DNA of 64,000 nucleotides. Origin: Asanoa ferruginea (GTDB taxonomy: Bacteria; Actinomycetota; Actinomycetes; Mycobacteriales; Micromonosporaceae). Positions 1 through 9,344 of this stretch are shown in pieces (the stretch's first letter is position 1; each line of letters begins with the position of its first letter). Where the stretch lies: positions 8,866,001 to 8,930,000 of the forward strand of contig NZ_QUMQ01000001.1 of assembly GCF_003387075.1 (NCBI RefSeq), given 5' to 3'. The translations under genes and the position numbers were made by a program. The notes beneath the pieces are model-generated. The model was not told where the DNA came from. It saw only the letters and a list, made by a program, of their open reading frames with translations, and did not search any database.

Positions 1-936
1 CGGCTGCGGGCCACGATGCACGAGCACGCCGGGCGGTCCTGCTACGACCAGGGGCGCTACATCGAGGCCTGCAACCACTTCGAGAAGGCGCTCGACCTGC
101 GCAAGGTCGACGACCCGGAGCTGATCGCGCGGACCGAGCAGGCGCTCGACGCGGTGCTGGCCAAGGTGGCGACGAACGGTCTCGGTCCCTACCCGCGCGA
201 CGAAGACGAGATCCTTCAACTGCACAAACCGCCAAAACCACACTTCAGCGAGAAAGTGCAGCGCTGGGGGTACGTGGACGCGGAGTTCGACTGGGCGATC
301 GCGCCGAGCTACGCCGAGGTGCAGCCGTTCAAGGAAGGTGTCGCCTGGGTGCGGCGGCCGGAGACCGAGCCGTGGGAGCTGATCGACGAGTCCGGTGAGG
401 TGCTGATCTTCGCCTCGCTGGGCTATCTCGGTGTCGGGTCGTTCCACGACGGACTGGCCTGGGTCTCGCACAACGGGCGGGGCAACTGGCTCGCGATCGA
501 GAAGTCCGGCGAGGTCGCGATCAACATCGGCTTCGAGGACGTACGGCCGTTCCGCGGCGGGGTCGCCGCCGTCAAGCGCGGTGCCTGGGGCGCGATCGAC
601 AAGAACGGTCGCACTGTGTTGCCGCCGCAATACAGCGGGTTCTCGACCGCGCTCACCGACGGGCGGTATGTCGACGGGTTCACCGACGAGGGACTGGCCG
701 TCGTGGACTCCGGCGGGCGCAAGGGTGTGGTCGACCGCAACGGCCGGGTGCTCGTGCCGCCGCGCTTCCCCGCGCTGGTCATCCACCCCGTCGCATTCCT
801 CGTCGGCGGTGGTCAGGGGCTGTGGGGCGCGCTCGACCGGCGCGGCGAACCGCTGATCGACATCGTGCACGGCAGCCGGGCCGCGGTGACCGAGGAGATC
901 GACCGGTTGCTCGCCGACACCAAGCCGGTGCTGTGA
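1..936 (+). CDS. WG-repeat protein, 5' end outside window
   Basis: The frame is open from base 1, and an ATG lies at 16, so the true start is probably upstream of the window. The first ~50 residues look like a TPR-type helical pair (ACNHFEKALDLRK). The rest is a chain of WG (KWG) beta repeats: WGYVDAEFDWAIAPSYAEVQPF, GAWGAIDKNGRTVLPPQY, RKGVVDRNGRVLVPPRF and LWGALDRRGEPL are split by turns, each with the W/G...D..G..V.PP pattern. WG repeats form a propeller-like or solenoid scaffold and have no known catalytic role, so the function is unknown. No signal peptide is visible in the part present, so it is probably cytoplasmic. Confidence 0.75.
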   Translation, partial: RLRATMHEHAGRSCYDQGRYIEACNHFEKALDLRKVDDPELIARTEQALDAVLAKVATNGLGPYPRDEDEILQLHKPPKPHFSEKVQRWGYVDAEFDWAIAPSYAEVQPFKEGVAWVRRPETEPWELIDESGEVLIFASLGYLGVGSFHDGLAWVSHNGRGNWLAIEKSGEVAINIGFEDVRPFRGGVAAVKRGAWGAIDKNGRTVLPPQYSGFSTALTDGRYVDGFTDEGLAVVDSGGRKGVVDRNGRVLVPPRFPALVIHPVAFLVGGGQGLWGALDRRGEPLIDIVHGSRAAVTEEIDRLLADTKPVL

Positions 937-975
937 CAAGATCGGCCGCCGATGAGTGACACTCTCGCGTCTGGT

Positions 976-981
976 TAATGT
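976..981 (+). promoter_or_regulatory. -10 element TAATGT of a leaderless promoter
   Basis: TAATGT ends 7 nt before the ATG at 989. There is no purine-rich ribosome binding site, so transcription probably begins at the start codon itself. No clear -35 hexamer is visible. Confidence 0.5.
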
Positions 982-988
982 GTCCCAC

Positions 989-2017
989 ATGGAATTCCGT
1001 CACCTAGGCCGATCCGGCCTGTTGGTCAGCGAGATCTCGTACGGGAACTGGATCACCCACGGTTCCCAGGTCGAGGAGGACGCCGCCGTCGCGTGCGTCC
1101 AGGCCGCGCTCGACGCGGGCATCACGACGTTCGACACCGCCGACGTGTACGCCGGCACCCGCGCGGAGGCCGTCCTCGGTCGTGCGCTGAAGGGTCAGCG
1201 CCGCGAGGGCCTGGAGATCTTCACCAAGGTGTACTGGCCGACCGTCCCCACGGGCCCGGACAGCACCGCCACCCCCGGCCGCAACGACCGCGGCCTGTCC
1301 CGCAAGCACATCATGGCGTCGATCGACGGCTCACTGCGCCGGTTGCAGACCGACTACGTCGACCTCTACCAGGCCCACCGGTTCGACTACGGCACGCCGC
1401 TGGAAGAGACGATGGAGGCCTTCGCCGACGTCGTCCACGCCGGCAAGGCGCACTACATCGGTGTCTCCGAGTGGCGGGCCGAGGAGCTGCGCGCGGCCCA
1501 CAAGCTGGCCCGTGAGCTGCACATCCCGCTCGTCTCCAACCAGCCGCAGTATTCGATGCTGTGGCGGGTCATCGAGACCGAGGTGGTGCCGGCGTCCGAG
1601 GACCTGGGCATCAGCCAGATCGTCTGGTCGCCGATCGCCCAGGGCGTGCTGACCGGTAAGTACCTGCCGGGCCAGCCGCCGCCGGCCGGCTCGCGGGCGA
1701 CCGACGAGAAGTCGGGCGCCAACTTCATCTCCCGGTTCATGACCGACGAGGTGCTGACCGCGGTGCAGAAGCTCAAGCCGCTGGCCGACGAGGCCGGGCT
1801 GACAATGGCCCAGCTCGCCGTCGCGTGGGTGCTCCAGAACCCCAACGTGGCTTCGGCGATCGTCGGCGCGACCCGCCCCGAGCAGGTGCACGACAACGTC
1901 AAGGCGGCCGGCGTGAAGCTCGAGGAGAGCCTCCTCAAGCAGATCGACGAGGCGATCGGCGGGCTGGTCGAGCGCGACCCGGCCAAGACCGAGTCGCCGC
2001 GCGACATCCGCTCCTGA
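989..2017 (+). CDS. Aldo/keto reductase (Kv-beta / YghZ-like group)
   Basis: NADPH-dependent oxidoreductase of the AKR superfamily (TIM barrel), 342 residues from the ATG at 989. A GTG at 956 would add 11 residues that do not fit the family, which starts at MEFRHLGRSGL. The catalytic tetrad is visible: Asp49 and Tyr54 in FDTADVY, Lys80 in IFTK, and His130 in LYQAHRFD. The C-terminal NADP-binding part has SAIVGATRPEQV, the usual dinucleotide phosphate motif. Members act on aldehydes or as potassium-channel beta-like reductases; the substrate cannot be read from sequence. The gene ends at a strong hairpin and is convergent with the protease gene. Confidence 0.88.
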   Translation: MEFRHLGRSGLLVSEISYGNWITHGSQVEEDAAVACVQAALDAGITTFDTADVYAGTRAEAVLGRALKGQRREGLEIFTKVYWPTVPTGPDSTATPGRNDRGLSRKHIMASIDGSLRRLQTDYVDLYQAHRFDYGTPLEETMEAFADVVHAGKAHYIGVSEWRAEELRAAHKLARELHIPLVSNQPQYSMLWRVIETEVVPASEDLGISQIVWSPIAQGVLTGKYLPGQPPPAGSRATDEKSGANFISRFMTDEVLTAVQKLKPLADEAGLTMAQLAVAWVLQNPNVASAIVGATRPEQVHDNVKAAGVKLEESLLKQIDEAIGGLVERDPAKTESPRDIRS

Positions 2018-2028
2018 TGTCACCCGAT

Positions 2029-2058
2029 AGCGGCGCGGCCCACCCGGGCCGCGCCGCT
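2029..2058. terminator. Bidirectional hairpin terminator
   Basis: A perfect 13-bp GC-rich stem (2029-2041 with 2046-2058) closes a 4-nt loop exactly between two convergent genes. Neither side has a strong T-tract, which is usual for actinobacterial I-shaped terminators. Confidence 0.7.
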
Positions 2059-2069
2059 GTCGTCTGGAT

Positions 2070-2861
2070 CTAGCGCTCCCAGAAGCGGATGAGCTCGTAG
2101 CCGATCGCGTAGAGCTGCTGGGGCAGCCCCAGCCCGTCGCCGACCCAGAACACCGCGTCGAAGAAGTAGCGGTTGATCGTGGGCTGCCAGAGCAGGGCGA
2201 ACAGCAGGATGAAGCCGTAGGGCGCCAGCGTGCTGTAGACCTTCTGGGTGTTGGGCTTGAGCCACGGCTGGATCATGTTGCCGCCGTCGAGCCCGGGCAC
2301 CGGGAGCAGGTTGAGCACCGTCGCGGTGAGCTGGAGGAACGCCAGCAGCGCCACGCCGCACCAGAACTCGATGTGCGCGAACACGTTGGGCTCGAACGCG
2401 AACGGGATCACCAGCAGCAGCGTGAACAGCAGGTTGGTGCCGGGGCCGGCCAGGCTGATCAGCGACTTGCGCAGCCGGCCGCGGATCGAGGCGTGGTCGA
2501 CCCAGACCGCGCCGCCGGGCAGGCCGATGCCGCCGAGCAGCAACACGATCACCGGCAGGACGACCGACAGCAGCACGTTGCTGTATTTGAGCGGGTTGAG
2601 CGTCAGGTAGCCACGGTGAGCGACATCACGGTCACCTGACCGGTAGGCGACCAGCGCGTGCGCGTATTCGTGCAGGCACAGCGACACCAGCCAGCCCGCC
2701 ACGACGAACAGGAAGACCGCGAACCGCGGCGTGACCTGGTGCCATGCCATGAAGCCGCTCAGGGCGAACAGCCCCACCAGGCCCAGGAAGATCGGGCTCG
2801 GTCGGAACGCCTCCCTGGGCACGCCCATCACCAGCCGATAGTCGCGGCCCCAGTCGCTCAT
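2070..2861 (-). CDS. Site-2 protease family membrane metalloprotease (M50)
   Basis: Integral membrane zinc protease of the M50/S2P type, 263 residues. The zinc-binding HEYAH (His64, Glu65, His68) lies in an early transmembrane helix. The second conserved motif, NLLPVPGLDGG, supplies the third metal ligand (Asp) near residue 190. About six hydrophobic segments flank these motifs. There is no PDZ domain, so this is the short, minimal class seen in many actinobacteria rather than a RseP/Rip1-type enzyme. Its start overlaps the stop of the upstream small gene by 4 nt (ATGA), so the two are probably translationally coupled. The substrate is unknown. Confidence 0.85.
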   Translation of the reverse strand: MSDWGRDYRLVMGVPREAFRPSPIFLGLVGLFALSGFMAWHQVTPRFAVFLFVVAGWLVSLCLHEYAHALVAYRSGDRDVAHRGYLTLNPLKYSNVLLSVVLPVIVLLLGGIGLPGGAVWVDHASIRGRLRKSLISLAGPGTNLLFTLLLVIPFAFEPNVFAHIEFWCGVALLAFLQLTATVLNLLPVPGLDGGNMIQPWLKPNTQKVYSTLAPYGFILLFALLWQPTINRYFFDAVFWVGDGLGLPQQLYAIGYELIRFWER

Positions 2862-3064
2862 TCGGTCGCCGGTGCCGGCGCCAACGGCATGCGGTATTCG
2901 ACCCGGTCATCTTCGGCGAGGACCACGGTGGCCACGCCGGCTCCGGCGAGGTCGCGCCAGGTCTGACCGATCCAAGACTCGGCATCGGCCTGGCTGCCGA
3001 ACGTCTCGGCAGGGCCGGTCACCGGCTTGCCGTCCGCTCCCTCGTACCGCCAGCTCCACGGCAT
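2858..3064 (-). CDS. Small conserved actinobacterial protein (68 aa)
   Basis: The protein starts MPWSWRYEGADGKPV and contains FGSQADAESWIGQTWRDLAGAGV, split here as an alpha-helical centre followed by a beta strand (VATVVLAEDD). A strong ribosome binding site (GAGGGGAG) precedes the ATG at 3064; longer in-frame extensions lack one. I do not recognise a named domain. The stop overlaps the start of the M50 protease by 4 nt, so the two are probably made from one message. The strong coupling suggests a functional link to the protease, but this is inference only. A TAGGCT -10-like element lies at 3099-3104 on this strand. Confidence 0.7.
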   Translation of the reverse strand: MPWSWRYEGADGKPVTGPAETFGSQADAESWIGQTWRDLAGAGVATVVLAEDDRVEYRMPLAPAPATE

Positions 3065-3145
3065 CGTGTCTGCTCCCCTCGCGATCTGGACCCCACACAG
3101 CCTAGTCGGGCCACCACCGCTACCCCGAGCCATAGCTCGCGCCCG

Positions 3146-3151
3146 TAAGGT
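3146..3151 (+). promoter_or_regulatory. -10 element TAAGGT of a leaderless promoter
   Basis: TAAGGT ends 7 nt before the ATG at 3159 and decides that start over upstream in-frame codons. No cobalamin riboswitch fits between this and the divergent gene. Confidence 0.5.
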
Positions 3152-3158
3152 ACGGGGC

Positions 3159-5270
3159 ATGTCCGTAAGCGGCTGGCGCTCCGTTCTCGTCCTCGGCGGG
3201 ATCCGGTCTGGTAAGTCCGAGTTTGCAGAATCCCTGGTTGGCGAGGGCGGCCCTGTCCGTTATGTCGCAACTGGGCCGTCCGGCACGGCCGGCGACGACC
3301 CCGACTGGGACGAGCGGATAGCCGCGCACCGCGAGCGCCGGCCGACCACCTGGCCGACCGAAGAGGTCGGCGACGACCCCAACCGGCTGCTCGAGCTGAT
3401 CTCCAGCGCCAAAGACGGCGAGACGCTGCTGGTCGACGACCTCGGCGGCTGGGTCACCGGGCTGGTCGACCCCGAGCGGCAGCCGGCCGACGATCTCGCG
3501 ACGATCGCCGACCTGGCCACCGCGATCCGGGAGAGCAGCGCCCGGCTGATCCTGGTCAGCTCCGAGGTCGGGCTCTCGCTGGTGCCGCTGAGTGCGGTCG
3601 GGCGGGTCTACACCGACGCGCTGGGCGCCACCAACCAGGCGGTCGCCGAGGTCGCCGACGGCGTGGCGCTGATCGTGGCGGGCCAGACGGTGTGGCTCAA
3701 GGAGGCGGTCGCGGTCTCGGTCGCGCCGGCGACTGATCGTGTTTCGCCGGCAGTGGTCGTGCCCGCGACGTCGCCAGAGGTGCTCACCCCGGCCCCGGCC
3801 GCCGACGCCCACGCCGCCCCGGCGGGCGTGGTCGACCAGCCGGCCTGGTCGGCACCGACCACGATGCTGCCGGCGATCGCCACGGGCCTGGTCATCCAGC
3901 AGGGCATGGCGCTGCCGATGCCCGACGAGTTCACCCCGGCGCAGGTTCGCGACCGGCTACTCACCCTCGACCTGGGCGGCGCCGGCTTCGGCGGGCTCCA
4001 GTCGGTCGTCGAGTTCGCCGCCGCCACCCAGGCAAGCACGACCCCGCAGCCGTGGCGCGCACCCCGCGTGGTGTTGATCCGCGGCGACCACAACGGCGGC
4101 GCGGCCGCCGGCACGCTGCCGGGCGAGTCCCGGCGCCGGGCCGACCAGGCCCGGGCGGGCGAGGGCCCGATCGCCCGGCTCGCCGCCGACGCGGGCGCCA
4201 CCCTCCAGGTGGTCGACGCACCGGCCTGCGCGGCGATGGAAGAGCGCGCGGTGCTGAGCCAGGAGGAGGTCGAGGCGGCGCTGCGCTATGGCTGGCGGCT
4301 CGCCGAAGAGGCCTCCGACGCCGGCGTCGACCTGCTGGTGATCGGCGCCTGCGGCAGCGGCTCCGAGGCCGCCGCCGCGGCGGTGCTGGCCGCCACCACG
4401 GGCGCCGAGCCGGCCGCCGCGCTCGGCCGGGTGATCGTGCCCGGCAGCGAGATCGACGACGACGCCTGGATGATCCGCACCGCGGCCGTCCGCGACGCGA
4501 TGCACCGGGTCCGGCGCAGCGCCCGCAGCGCCAAGCAGGTCCTGGCCGACGTGGGCGGCGGCGACATCGCCGTGGCCACCGGCCTGATCCTGGGCGCCAC
4601 CGCGCGCCGCCTGCCGGTCCTGATCGACGGCCCGGTCGGCGTCGCCGCCGCCCTGGTCACCCGCGACCTGGCCGGCCAGGCCCGGCACTGGTGCCTGCTG
4701 CCCGACCACGGCCAGGACCCGGCCGTGAAGCTCGGCGCCGACGTGCTCGGCCTCACCCCCGTGCTCAACCTGAAGCTCGGCCTGGGCGAGGGCGCGACGG
4801 CCCTGGCCACCCTGCCGCTGCTCCGGTCGGCAATCGCGCTGGCGGCCACGCTGCCGGTGCACCCGGCGGTGGCACCCGACGACGAGACGCTGGCCGCACA
4901 CGACTCGCTCGACGAGCCGGAGGACCCGGCCACGGTGCCGGCGGCCGGTTGGTCCGACGACGCCGACGCCGACGCGGAGACCACGACCTGGACCGAGCCG
5001 GCGGAGACCGCGCCCGCATGGTCCGAGCCCACCGACCCCGCACCGACCGAGCCGGAATCGGCCGGGACCGTTGACGGCACGGCGCCCGAGCCGGCGCTGC
5101 CCCACGACGCCTCGGCGCCGGATGCGGTTCCCGGGCCGCGGGATGCCGCTGACAACGGCACGGCGCTGGCCTGGCAGCCCGACCCGGAGCCGTCGGCGCT
5201 GGACGCCTGGTTCCAGCCGAAGCCCGCCCGTGACGACAGCGACAAGGACGAGCCCGCCCGCGGTGCCTGA
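3159..5270 (+). CDS. cobU-cobT: CobU-CobT fusion: adenosylcobinamide kinase/guanylyltransferase with CobT-like domain
   Basis: A 703-residue protein of the cobalamin nucleotide-loop pathway. The N-terminal ~190 residues are CobU, with P-loop GGIRSGKS (13-20), HRERRP and LLVDDLGGWVT. After a ~50-residue Ala/Pro linker, residues ~240-580 resemble nicotinate-nucleotide:dimethylbenzimidazole phosphoribosyltransferase (CobT). The catalytic Glu of the C-terminal LGLGEGATALA motif (about residue 544) is kept. The usual GNTT phosphate loop is replaced by VIGACGSGSEAAAAA, so CobT activity is less certain than CobU activity. The last ~120 residues are an acidic Pro/Thr/Glu-rich tail with no domain. cobS follows with an 8-nt overlap, so the two proteins act in consecutive steps of one operon. 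Confidence 0.85.
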   Translation: MSVSGWRSVLVLGGIRSGKSEFAESLVGEGGPVRYVATGPSGTAGDDPDWDERIAAHRERRPTTWPTEEVGDDPNRLLELISSAKDGETLLVDDLGGWVTGLVDPERQPADDLATIADLATAIRESSARLILVSSEVGLSLVPLSAVGRVYTDALGATNQAVAEVADGVALIVAGQTVWLKEAVAVSVAPATDRVSPAVVVPATSPEVLTPAPAADAHAAPAGVVDQPAWSAPTTMLPAIATGLVIQQGMALPMPDEFTPAQVRDRLLTLDLGGAGFGGLQSVVEFAAATQASTTPQPWRAPRVVLIRGDHNGGAAAGTLPGESRRRADQARAGEGPIARLAADAGATLQVVDAPACAAMEERAVLSQEEVEAALRYGWRLAEEASDAGVDLLVIGACGSGSEAAAAAVLAATTGAEPAAALGRVIVPGSEIDDDAWMIRTAAVRDAMHRVRRSARSAKQVLADVGGGDIAVATGLILGATARRLPVLIDGPVGVAAALVTRDLAGQARHWCLLPDHGQDPAVKLGADVLGLTPVLNLKLGLGEGATALATLPLLRSAIALAATLPVHPAVAPDDETLAAHDSLDEPEDPATVPAAGWSDDADADAETTTWTEPAETAPAWSEPTDPAPTEPESAGTVDGTAPEPALPHDASAPDAVPGPRDAADNGTALAWQPDPEPSALDAWFQPKPARDDSDKDEPARGA

Positions 5271-6018
5271 CGGCCTGCGGCTGGCGCTGACCACCTTCAC
5301 CGTCCTGCCGGTCCGCGCCGGCCGGGTCGACCGGTCCAGCGCCGCGACGGCGATGGGCCTGGCCCCGCTGGTCGGCGCCGGCTTAGGCGCAGCGGCCGGC
5401 GGCACCGCCGCACTGCTGCACGCGGCCGGCGCGCCCGGCCTGGTGGGCGGTGCGGCGGGGATCGGGCTGGTCGCCCTGCTAACCCGCGGCCTGCATCTCG
5501 ACGGCCTCGCCGACACGGTCGATGGCCTGGGCTCCTACCGTTCGGGCCCGGCCGCGCTGGAGATCATGAAGCGCCCCGACATCGGCCCGTTCGGCGTCGT
5601 GGCGCTGGTCGTCGTCCTGCTGCTCCAGGCGGGCTCACTAGGTGGCCTCGCCAGCACCAACGCGGTCCTCGCCGGGGTTGCCGCCCTTGCCACCGGCCGG
5701 CTCGCGGTGACCTGGGCCTGCCGACGGGGCGTGCCACCGGCCCGCCCCGACGGCCTGGGCGCGCTGGTCGCCGGCACCGTCCGGGCCCCGGCGTTGATCC
5801 TCGGCACCCTGCTGGTCGGCGCCGTCGCGGTGCCCGCCGTGCCCGGCCGGCCGTGGCAGGGCCCGCTGGCGGTGGCCGCCGGCCTGCTGGCCAGCGCCCT
5901 CCTGGTGCGCCACGCGGTGCGCCGCCTCGGCGGGATCACCGGCGACGTGCTCGGCGCCGCGGTCGAGATCGCCACCACGGTGGCCCTGGTGGTGCTGGTC
6001 AGCGCACCGAAGGCGTGA
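5263..6018 (+). CDS. cobS: Adenosylcobinamide-GDP ribazoletransferase (cobalamin synthase)
   Basis: CobS joins adenosylcobinamide-GDP to alpha-ribazole in the membrane, the last step of the nucleotide loop assembly. The 251-residue protein has the family signature [17 protein letters not shown], the Asp-rich metal site, followed by KRPDIGPFG and several hydrophobic segments. The GTG at 5263 is chosen because it gives the family N-terminus ([16 protein letters not shown]) and overlaps the cobT stop by 8 nt. A GTG at 5230 would add 11 low-complexity residues. The 3' end overlaps convergent gcvT by 20 bp. Confidence 0.9.
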   Translation: MPDGLRLALTTFTVLPVRAGRVDRSSAATAMGLAPLVGAGLGAAAGGTAALLHAAGAPGLVGGAAGIGLVALLTRGLHLDGLADTVDGLGSYRSGPAALEIMKRPDIGPFGVVALVVVLLLQAGSLGGLASTNAVLAGVAALATGRLAVTWACRRGVPPARPDGLGALVAGTVRAPALILGTLLVGAVAVPAVPGRPWQGPLAVAAGLLASALLVRHAVRRLGGITGDVLGAAVEIATTVALVVLVSAPKA

Positions 6019-7108
6019 CGAACGGCGGCTTGACCACCTTCATCTCGGCGCGCCGGCCGCGGATGTCGACCTCGATGACGTCGCCGTCCTTGACGCCGGC
6101 CGCTGTGTCGATCAGGGCCAGCGCGATGCCGACCTTCTTCGTCGGCGAGAACGTGCCGCTGGTCACCTCGCCGATCGCCTGGTCACCGGCGTACACCGTC
6201 ATGTGTGGGCGTGGGATTGCCCGGCCGACCGCCTCCAGGCCGCGCAGCGTGCGGCGCGGGCCGGCGGCCTTCTCGGCCAGCAGCGGCTCGCGGCCCCAGA
6301 ACTCGGGCTTGTTCCAGCCGACCGCCCAGCCGACCCGACCCTGCACCGGGGTGATGTCGGGGCTCAGGTCCTGGCCGTGCAGGGCGTACCCCATCTCGGT
6401 CCGCAGTGTGTCGCGGGCGCCGAGGCCACAGGGCAGGATGCCGGCGGAGTCGCCGGCCGTGAGCACCGCGTCCCAGACCACGCCCGCGCCGGCGGCCGGC
6501 ACAACCAACTCGTAGCCGTGCTCGCCGGTGTAGCCGGTGCGGCAGACGACCAGGTCGACGCCCTCGAGCGTGGCTTGCTCGAAGCTCATGTAGCCGTGCT
6601 CGGTGGGCAGGCCCAGCGCCGCGAGCACGGCCGCCGACGACGGGCCCTGCACCGCGAAGATCGCGTAGTCCGGGTGCTCGTCGGTCACCGTCAACGCGGG
6701 CGGGGCCACCGCGCGGAGGCGGCGGACGACCTCGGCGGTGTTGGCCGCGTTGGGGATCAGGAAGACATGGTCGTCGGCGTAGCGGTAGGCGATGATGTCG
6801 TCGACCACGCCGCCGGTCGCCGGCTCGCACGCCAGCGTGTATTGCGCCTGACCGGCGCCGATCCGGTCGAGGTCGTTGGCCAGGCAGGCGTTGACGAACG
6901 CGGCCGCGCCATCACCGCGCACCCGGGCCTTGCCGAGGTGTGACACATCGAAGATCCCCACCGCTGTACGCACAGCGGTGTGCTCACGGATCACGCCGCC
7001 GCCGGGGTATTCGAGCGGCATCTCCCAGCCGCCGAACGGCGCGAACTTCGCACCGAGCGCGACATGCCGGTCGTGGATCGGAGAAAGGCGCGGTACGGCG
7101 TCGGTCAT
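5999..7108 (-). CDS. gcvT: Glycine cleavage system T protein (aminomethyltransferase)
   Basis: GcvT transfers the methylene group from aminomethyl-lipoyl-GcvH to tetrahydrofolate, releasing ammonia. The 369-residue protein starts [19 protein letters not shown] and has the conserved [33 protein letters not shown] and [18 protein letters not shown] blocks, so it is full length. The start at 7108 is supported by the family N-terminus and a leaderless -10 element. The other cleavage-system genes (gcvH, gcvP) are not in this window. No glycine riboswitch is seen ahead of it. The window's lipA/lipB and lpdA supply parts of the same lipoate-dependent chemistry. Confidence 0.93.
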   Translation of the reverse strand: MTDAVPRLSPIHDRHVALGAKFAPFGGWEMPLEYPGGGVIREHTAVRTAVGIFDVSHLGKARVRGDGAAAFVNACLANDLDRIGAGQAQYTLACEPATGGVVDDIIAYRYADDHVFLIPNAANTAEVVRRLRAVAPPALTVTDEHPDYAIFAVQGPSSAAVLAALGLPTEHGYMSFEQATLEGVDLVVCRTGYTGEHGYELVVPAAGAGVVWDAVLTAGDSAGILPCGLGARDTLRTEMGYALHGQDLSPDITPVQGRVGWAVGWNKPEFWGREPLLAEKAAGPRRTLRGLEAVGRAIPRPHMTVYAGDQAIGEVTSGTFSPTKKVGIALALIDTAAGVKDGDVIEVDIRGRRAEMKVVKPPFVTPSVR

Positions 7109-7115
7109 GGGTGGC

Positions 7116-7121
7116 AACTTA
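7116..7121 (-). promoter_or_regulatory. -10 element TAAGTT for gcvT (leaderless)
   Basis: Read on the minus strand, TAAGTT lies 7 nt before the gcvT ATG. No Shine-Dalgarno sequence is present. Confidence 0.5.
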
Positions 7122-7258
7122 CCGGGACCGGCAACGATGGTTAGCATCGGCGGGACAACCCGTCTCCTGGTCGGTAGGTTTTCGGCCGGAAGAAGTCCAC
7201 CCTTTGATCGGCCGGCCGTTACGAGCGACCGACCCGCAGCCCAGCCCGGAGCCGCCGC

Positions 7259-8827
7259 GTGACCGCGCCCCAGACCACCGCCCTGAGCCTCGTCGACACC
7301 GACCCGGCCGAACTGACCACCGACGCGATCGTCATCGGTGTGCACAGCGTCGCCGACAACGGCGGAGACGGGCCGCCCGGGCTCGCCGGCACCCTGCTGC
7401 TGGCCAGCGGCGCGGAGAGCATCGCCGCGGCCTTCGACGGCAAGCTGACCGAGACGCTGGCCCGGCTGGGCGCGTCCGGCGCACCGGGCGAGGTGACCAA
7501 GGTCGCGACGCTGGGCACCGTGGCCGCGCCGGTGGTGGCCGTGGTCGGTCTCGGCCCCGAGCCGACGGGCGCCGCGCCCGCGCCGGAGACCTTGCGCCGC
7601 GGTGCCGCCGCCGCGATCCGGGCCCTCGCCGGCAACGCCTCGGTGGCCGTCGCGCTGCCGCTGCCCGACGACGAGGACGCGCCGGCCGCGCTGCGGGCGG
7701 TCGCCGAGGGCGCGCTGCTGGGCGCCTACAAGTTCAAGGGCTACAAGACCAAGCCGGCCCTCCGGCTGCCGGTCGGCGAGATCGCCGTGCACGTGCCGGA
7801 CGCCGCCGACAAGACCGCGCTCGACGAGGTCACGCGAGCGCTGGTGGTGGCCGGCGTGGTCGGCCTGACCCGCGACTGGGTCAACACCGCGCCCAACGAC
7901 TTGCGCCCGCCGGACTTCGCCGACGCGGTCACCGCCGCCGCCGGCGCGGCCGGCCTGGAGATCGAGGTCCTCGACGAGGAGCAGCTCCGCGAGGGCGGCT
8001 ACGGCGGCATCCTCGCGGTCGGCCTCGGCTCGGCGGCACCGCCGCGGCTGGTGAAGCTGAGCTACAAGCCGGCGGGTGACGGGCCGCACAAGCGGGTCGC
8101 CCTGATCGGCAAGGGCATCACGTTCGACACCGGCGGCGTCTCCATCAAGCCCGCGCAGGGCATGTGGGAGATGAAGAGCGACATGGCCGGCGCGGCCGCG
8201 GTGGCCGCGACGCTGCTCGCCGTCGCACAGCTCAAGCCCGACGTCGAGGTGACCGGCTACCTGCCGATGGCGGAGAACATGCCGTCGGCCACCGCCTACC
8301 GGCCCGGCGACGTGGTGACCATGTTCAACGGCAAGAAGGTCGAGGTGCTCAACACCGACGCCGAGGGCCGGATGATCCTGGGTGACGCGATCGCGCGGGC
8401 CTGCGCCGACGGGTGCGACTACCTGTTCGAGACCTCGACGCTGACCGGCGGCCAGGTGATCGCGCTGGGCAAGCGGATCGCCGGCGTGATGGGCTCGGCG
8501 GAGATGTGCGAGCGGGTCCGCGACGCCGGCGACGCGGTCGGCGAGCAGGCGTGGCCGATGCCGCTGCCCGACGACGTGCGCACCGGCATGGATTCCGACG
8601 TTGCCGACATCTCGCAGGTCAACGCCGGGATGGACCGGGCCGGGCACATGCTCCAGGGCGGCGTGTTCCTGCGCGAGTTCGTCGCGGATGGCGTGCCGTG
8701 GGCGCACATCGACATCGCCGGGCCGAGCTACCACTCCGGCGAGCCGACCGGGCACTGGACCAAGGGCGGCACCGGTGTGCCGGTCCGTACCCTGCTGGAA
8801 CTGGTCGACCGGATCGCGGCCGAATAG
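7259..8827 (+). CDS. pepA: Leucyl aminopeptidase (M17 family)
   Basis: Cytosolic two-metal aminopeptidase of the M17 family, 522 residues. The C-terminal catalytic half carries [25 protein letters not shown] and the family signature [13 protein letters not shown], which provide the metal ligands and the catalytic Lys/Arg. The N-terminal ~180 residues are the more variable macro-like domain. The GTG at 7259 has a GGAG ribosome binding site 7 nt upstream. It is divergent from gcvT and ends at a strong bidirectional terminator. Role: turnover of peptides, possibly also of glutathione- or mycothiol-type Cys-Gly peptides by family analogy. Confidence 0.93.
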   Translation: MTAPQTTALSLVDTDPAELTTDAIVIGVHSVADNGGDGPPGLAGTLLLASGAESIAAAFDGKLTETLARLGASGAPGEVTKVATLGTVAAPVVAVVGLGPEPTGAAPAPETLRRGAAAAIRALAGNASVAVALPLPDDEDAPAALRAVAEGALLGAYKFKGYKTKPALRLPVGEIAVHVPDAADKTALDEVTRALVVAGVVGLTRDWVNTAPNDLRPPDFADAVTAAAGAAGLEIEVLDEEQLREGGYGGILAVGLGSAAPPRLVKLSYKPAGDGPHKRVALIGKGITFDTGGVSIKPAQGMWEMKSDMAGAAAVAATLLAVAQLKPDVEVTGYLPMAENMPSATAYRPGDVVTMFNGKKVEVLNTDAEGRMILGDAIARACADGCDYLFETSTLTGGQVIALGKRIAGVMGSAEMCERVRDAGDAVGEQAWPMPLPDDVRTGMDSDVADISQVNAGMDRAGHMLQGGVFLREFVADGVPWAHIDIAGPSYHSGEPTGHWTKGGTGVPVRTLLELVDRIAAE

Positions 8828-8840
8828 GCCTTGCAAAAAC

Positions 8841-8876
8841 GAAAGAGCCCCATCGCGTACGAGATGGGGCTCTTTC
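8841..8876. terminator. Bidirectional hairpin terminator
   Basis: A perfect 14-bp stem (8841-8854 with 8863-8876) has an 8-nt loop. It is flanked by CTGTTT on the plus side and GTTTTTGC on the minus side, so it serves both pepA and the convergent small gene. Confidence 0.85.
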
Positions 8877-8880
8877 TGTT

Positions 8881-9204
8881 TCAGTTGGCGGCGCGTTTGC
8901 GTCGCTCGTTGTAGTCGCGCATCCGCTGCGGGTAGCCGACCAGTCGCACGTCGTAGATCGGGATCGCCAGCTTGTGGGCGAACCGGCGGGCGCCGTCGGG
9001 GCCGTCGATCCGCCGCCGGGTCCACTCGCCGTCGTGTGCGATCAGCATCACTGTGGTCTCCGTGACGGTCGTCTTCGGCTCGATGAACGCTTCGACGCCG
9101 CGACGAGAACGGACAAACCCCTCAAGGTGGTCGAGATCGGCCTGCGCCGCCGGCCTTTCACCTTGTCGACCGGTGGTTGTTCTCCGGCGCCGGAACCAGG
9201 ACAC
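8881..9204 (-). CDS. Conserved actinobacterial hypothetical protein (107 aa)
   Basis: Basic protein starting [10 protein letters not shown], with an alpha/beta core: [20 protein letters not shown] is followed by [19 protein letters not shown] and [18 protein letters not shown]. The GTG start at 9204 has a strong ribosome binding site (AGGGGAGG) 4-5 nt upstream. Small genes of this kind commonly sit between leucyl aminopeptidase and dihydrolipoamide dehydrogenase in actinobacteria; I recall that arrangement but cannot check it here. No catalytic motif is apparent and the function is unknown. The basic N-terminus and compact fold would suit an RNA-binding or regulatory role, but nothing in the sequence proves it. 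Confidence 0.7.
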   Translation of the reverse strand: MSWFRRRRTTTGRQGERPAAQADLDHLEGFVRSRRGVEAFIEPKTTVTETTVMLIAHDGEWTRRRIDGPDGARRFAHKLAIPIYDVRLVGYPQRMRDYNERRKRAAN

Positions 9205-9344
9205 CGACCCTCCCCTACGAAACGGACATCGAAGACTGCGGCAAGCGTACGACCATACGCAACATCGGCGGGTACCTCGTTACGCGGCCAGGCTCCACAA
9301 GTGACAAGATGGCCCAGGTAGCCCGTGCGACCTGGGAGATGACT

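Noticed and set aside
3065-3158. Cobalamin riboswitch ahead of the cobU-cobT fusion
   Set aside because: The 94-bp gap lacks a B12 box-like sequence and the promoter appears leaderless.
7109-7258. Glycine riboswitch ahead of gcvT
   Set aside because: The -10 element lies 7 nt before the ATG, leaving no room for a leader RNA.
5999-9025. A 1008-codon minus-strand frame including gcvT
   Set aside because: The part beyond 7108 is antisense to pepA. Only 5999-7108 shows GcvT motifs and a start signal.
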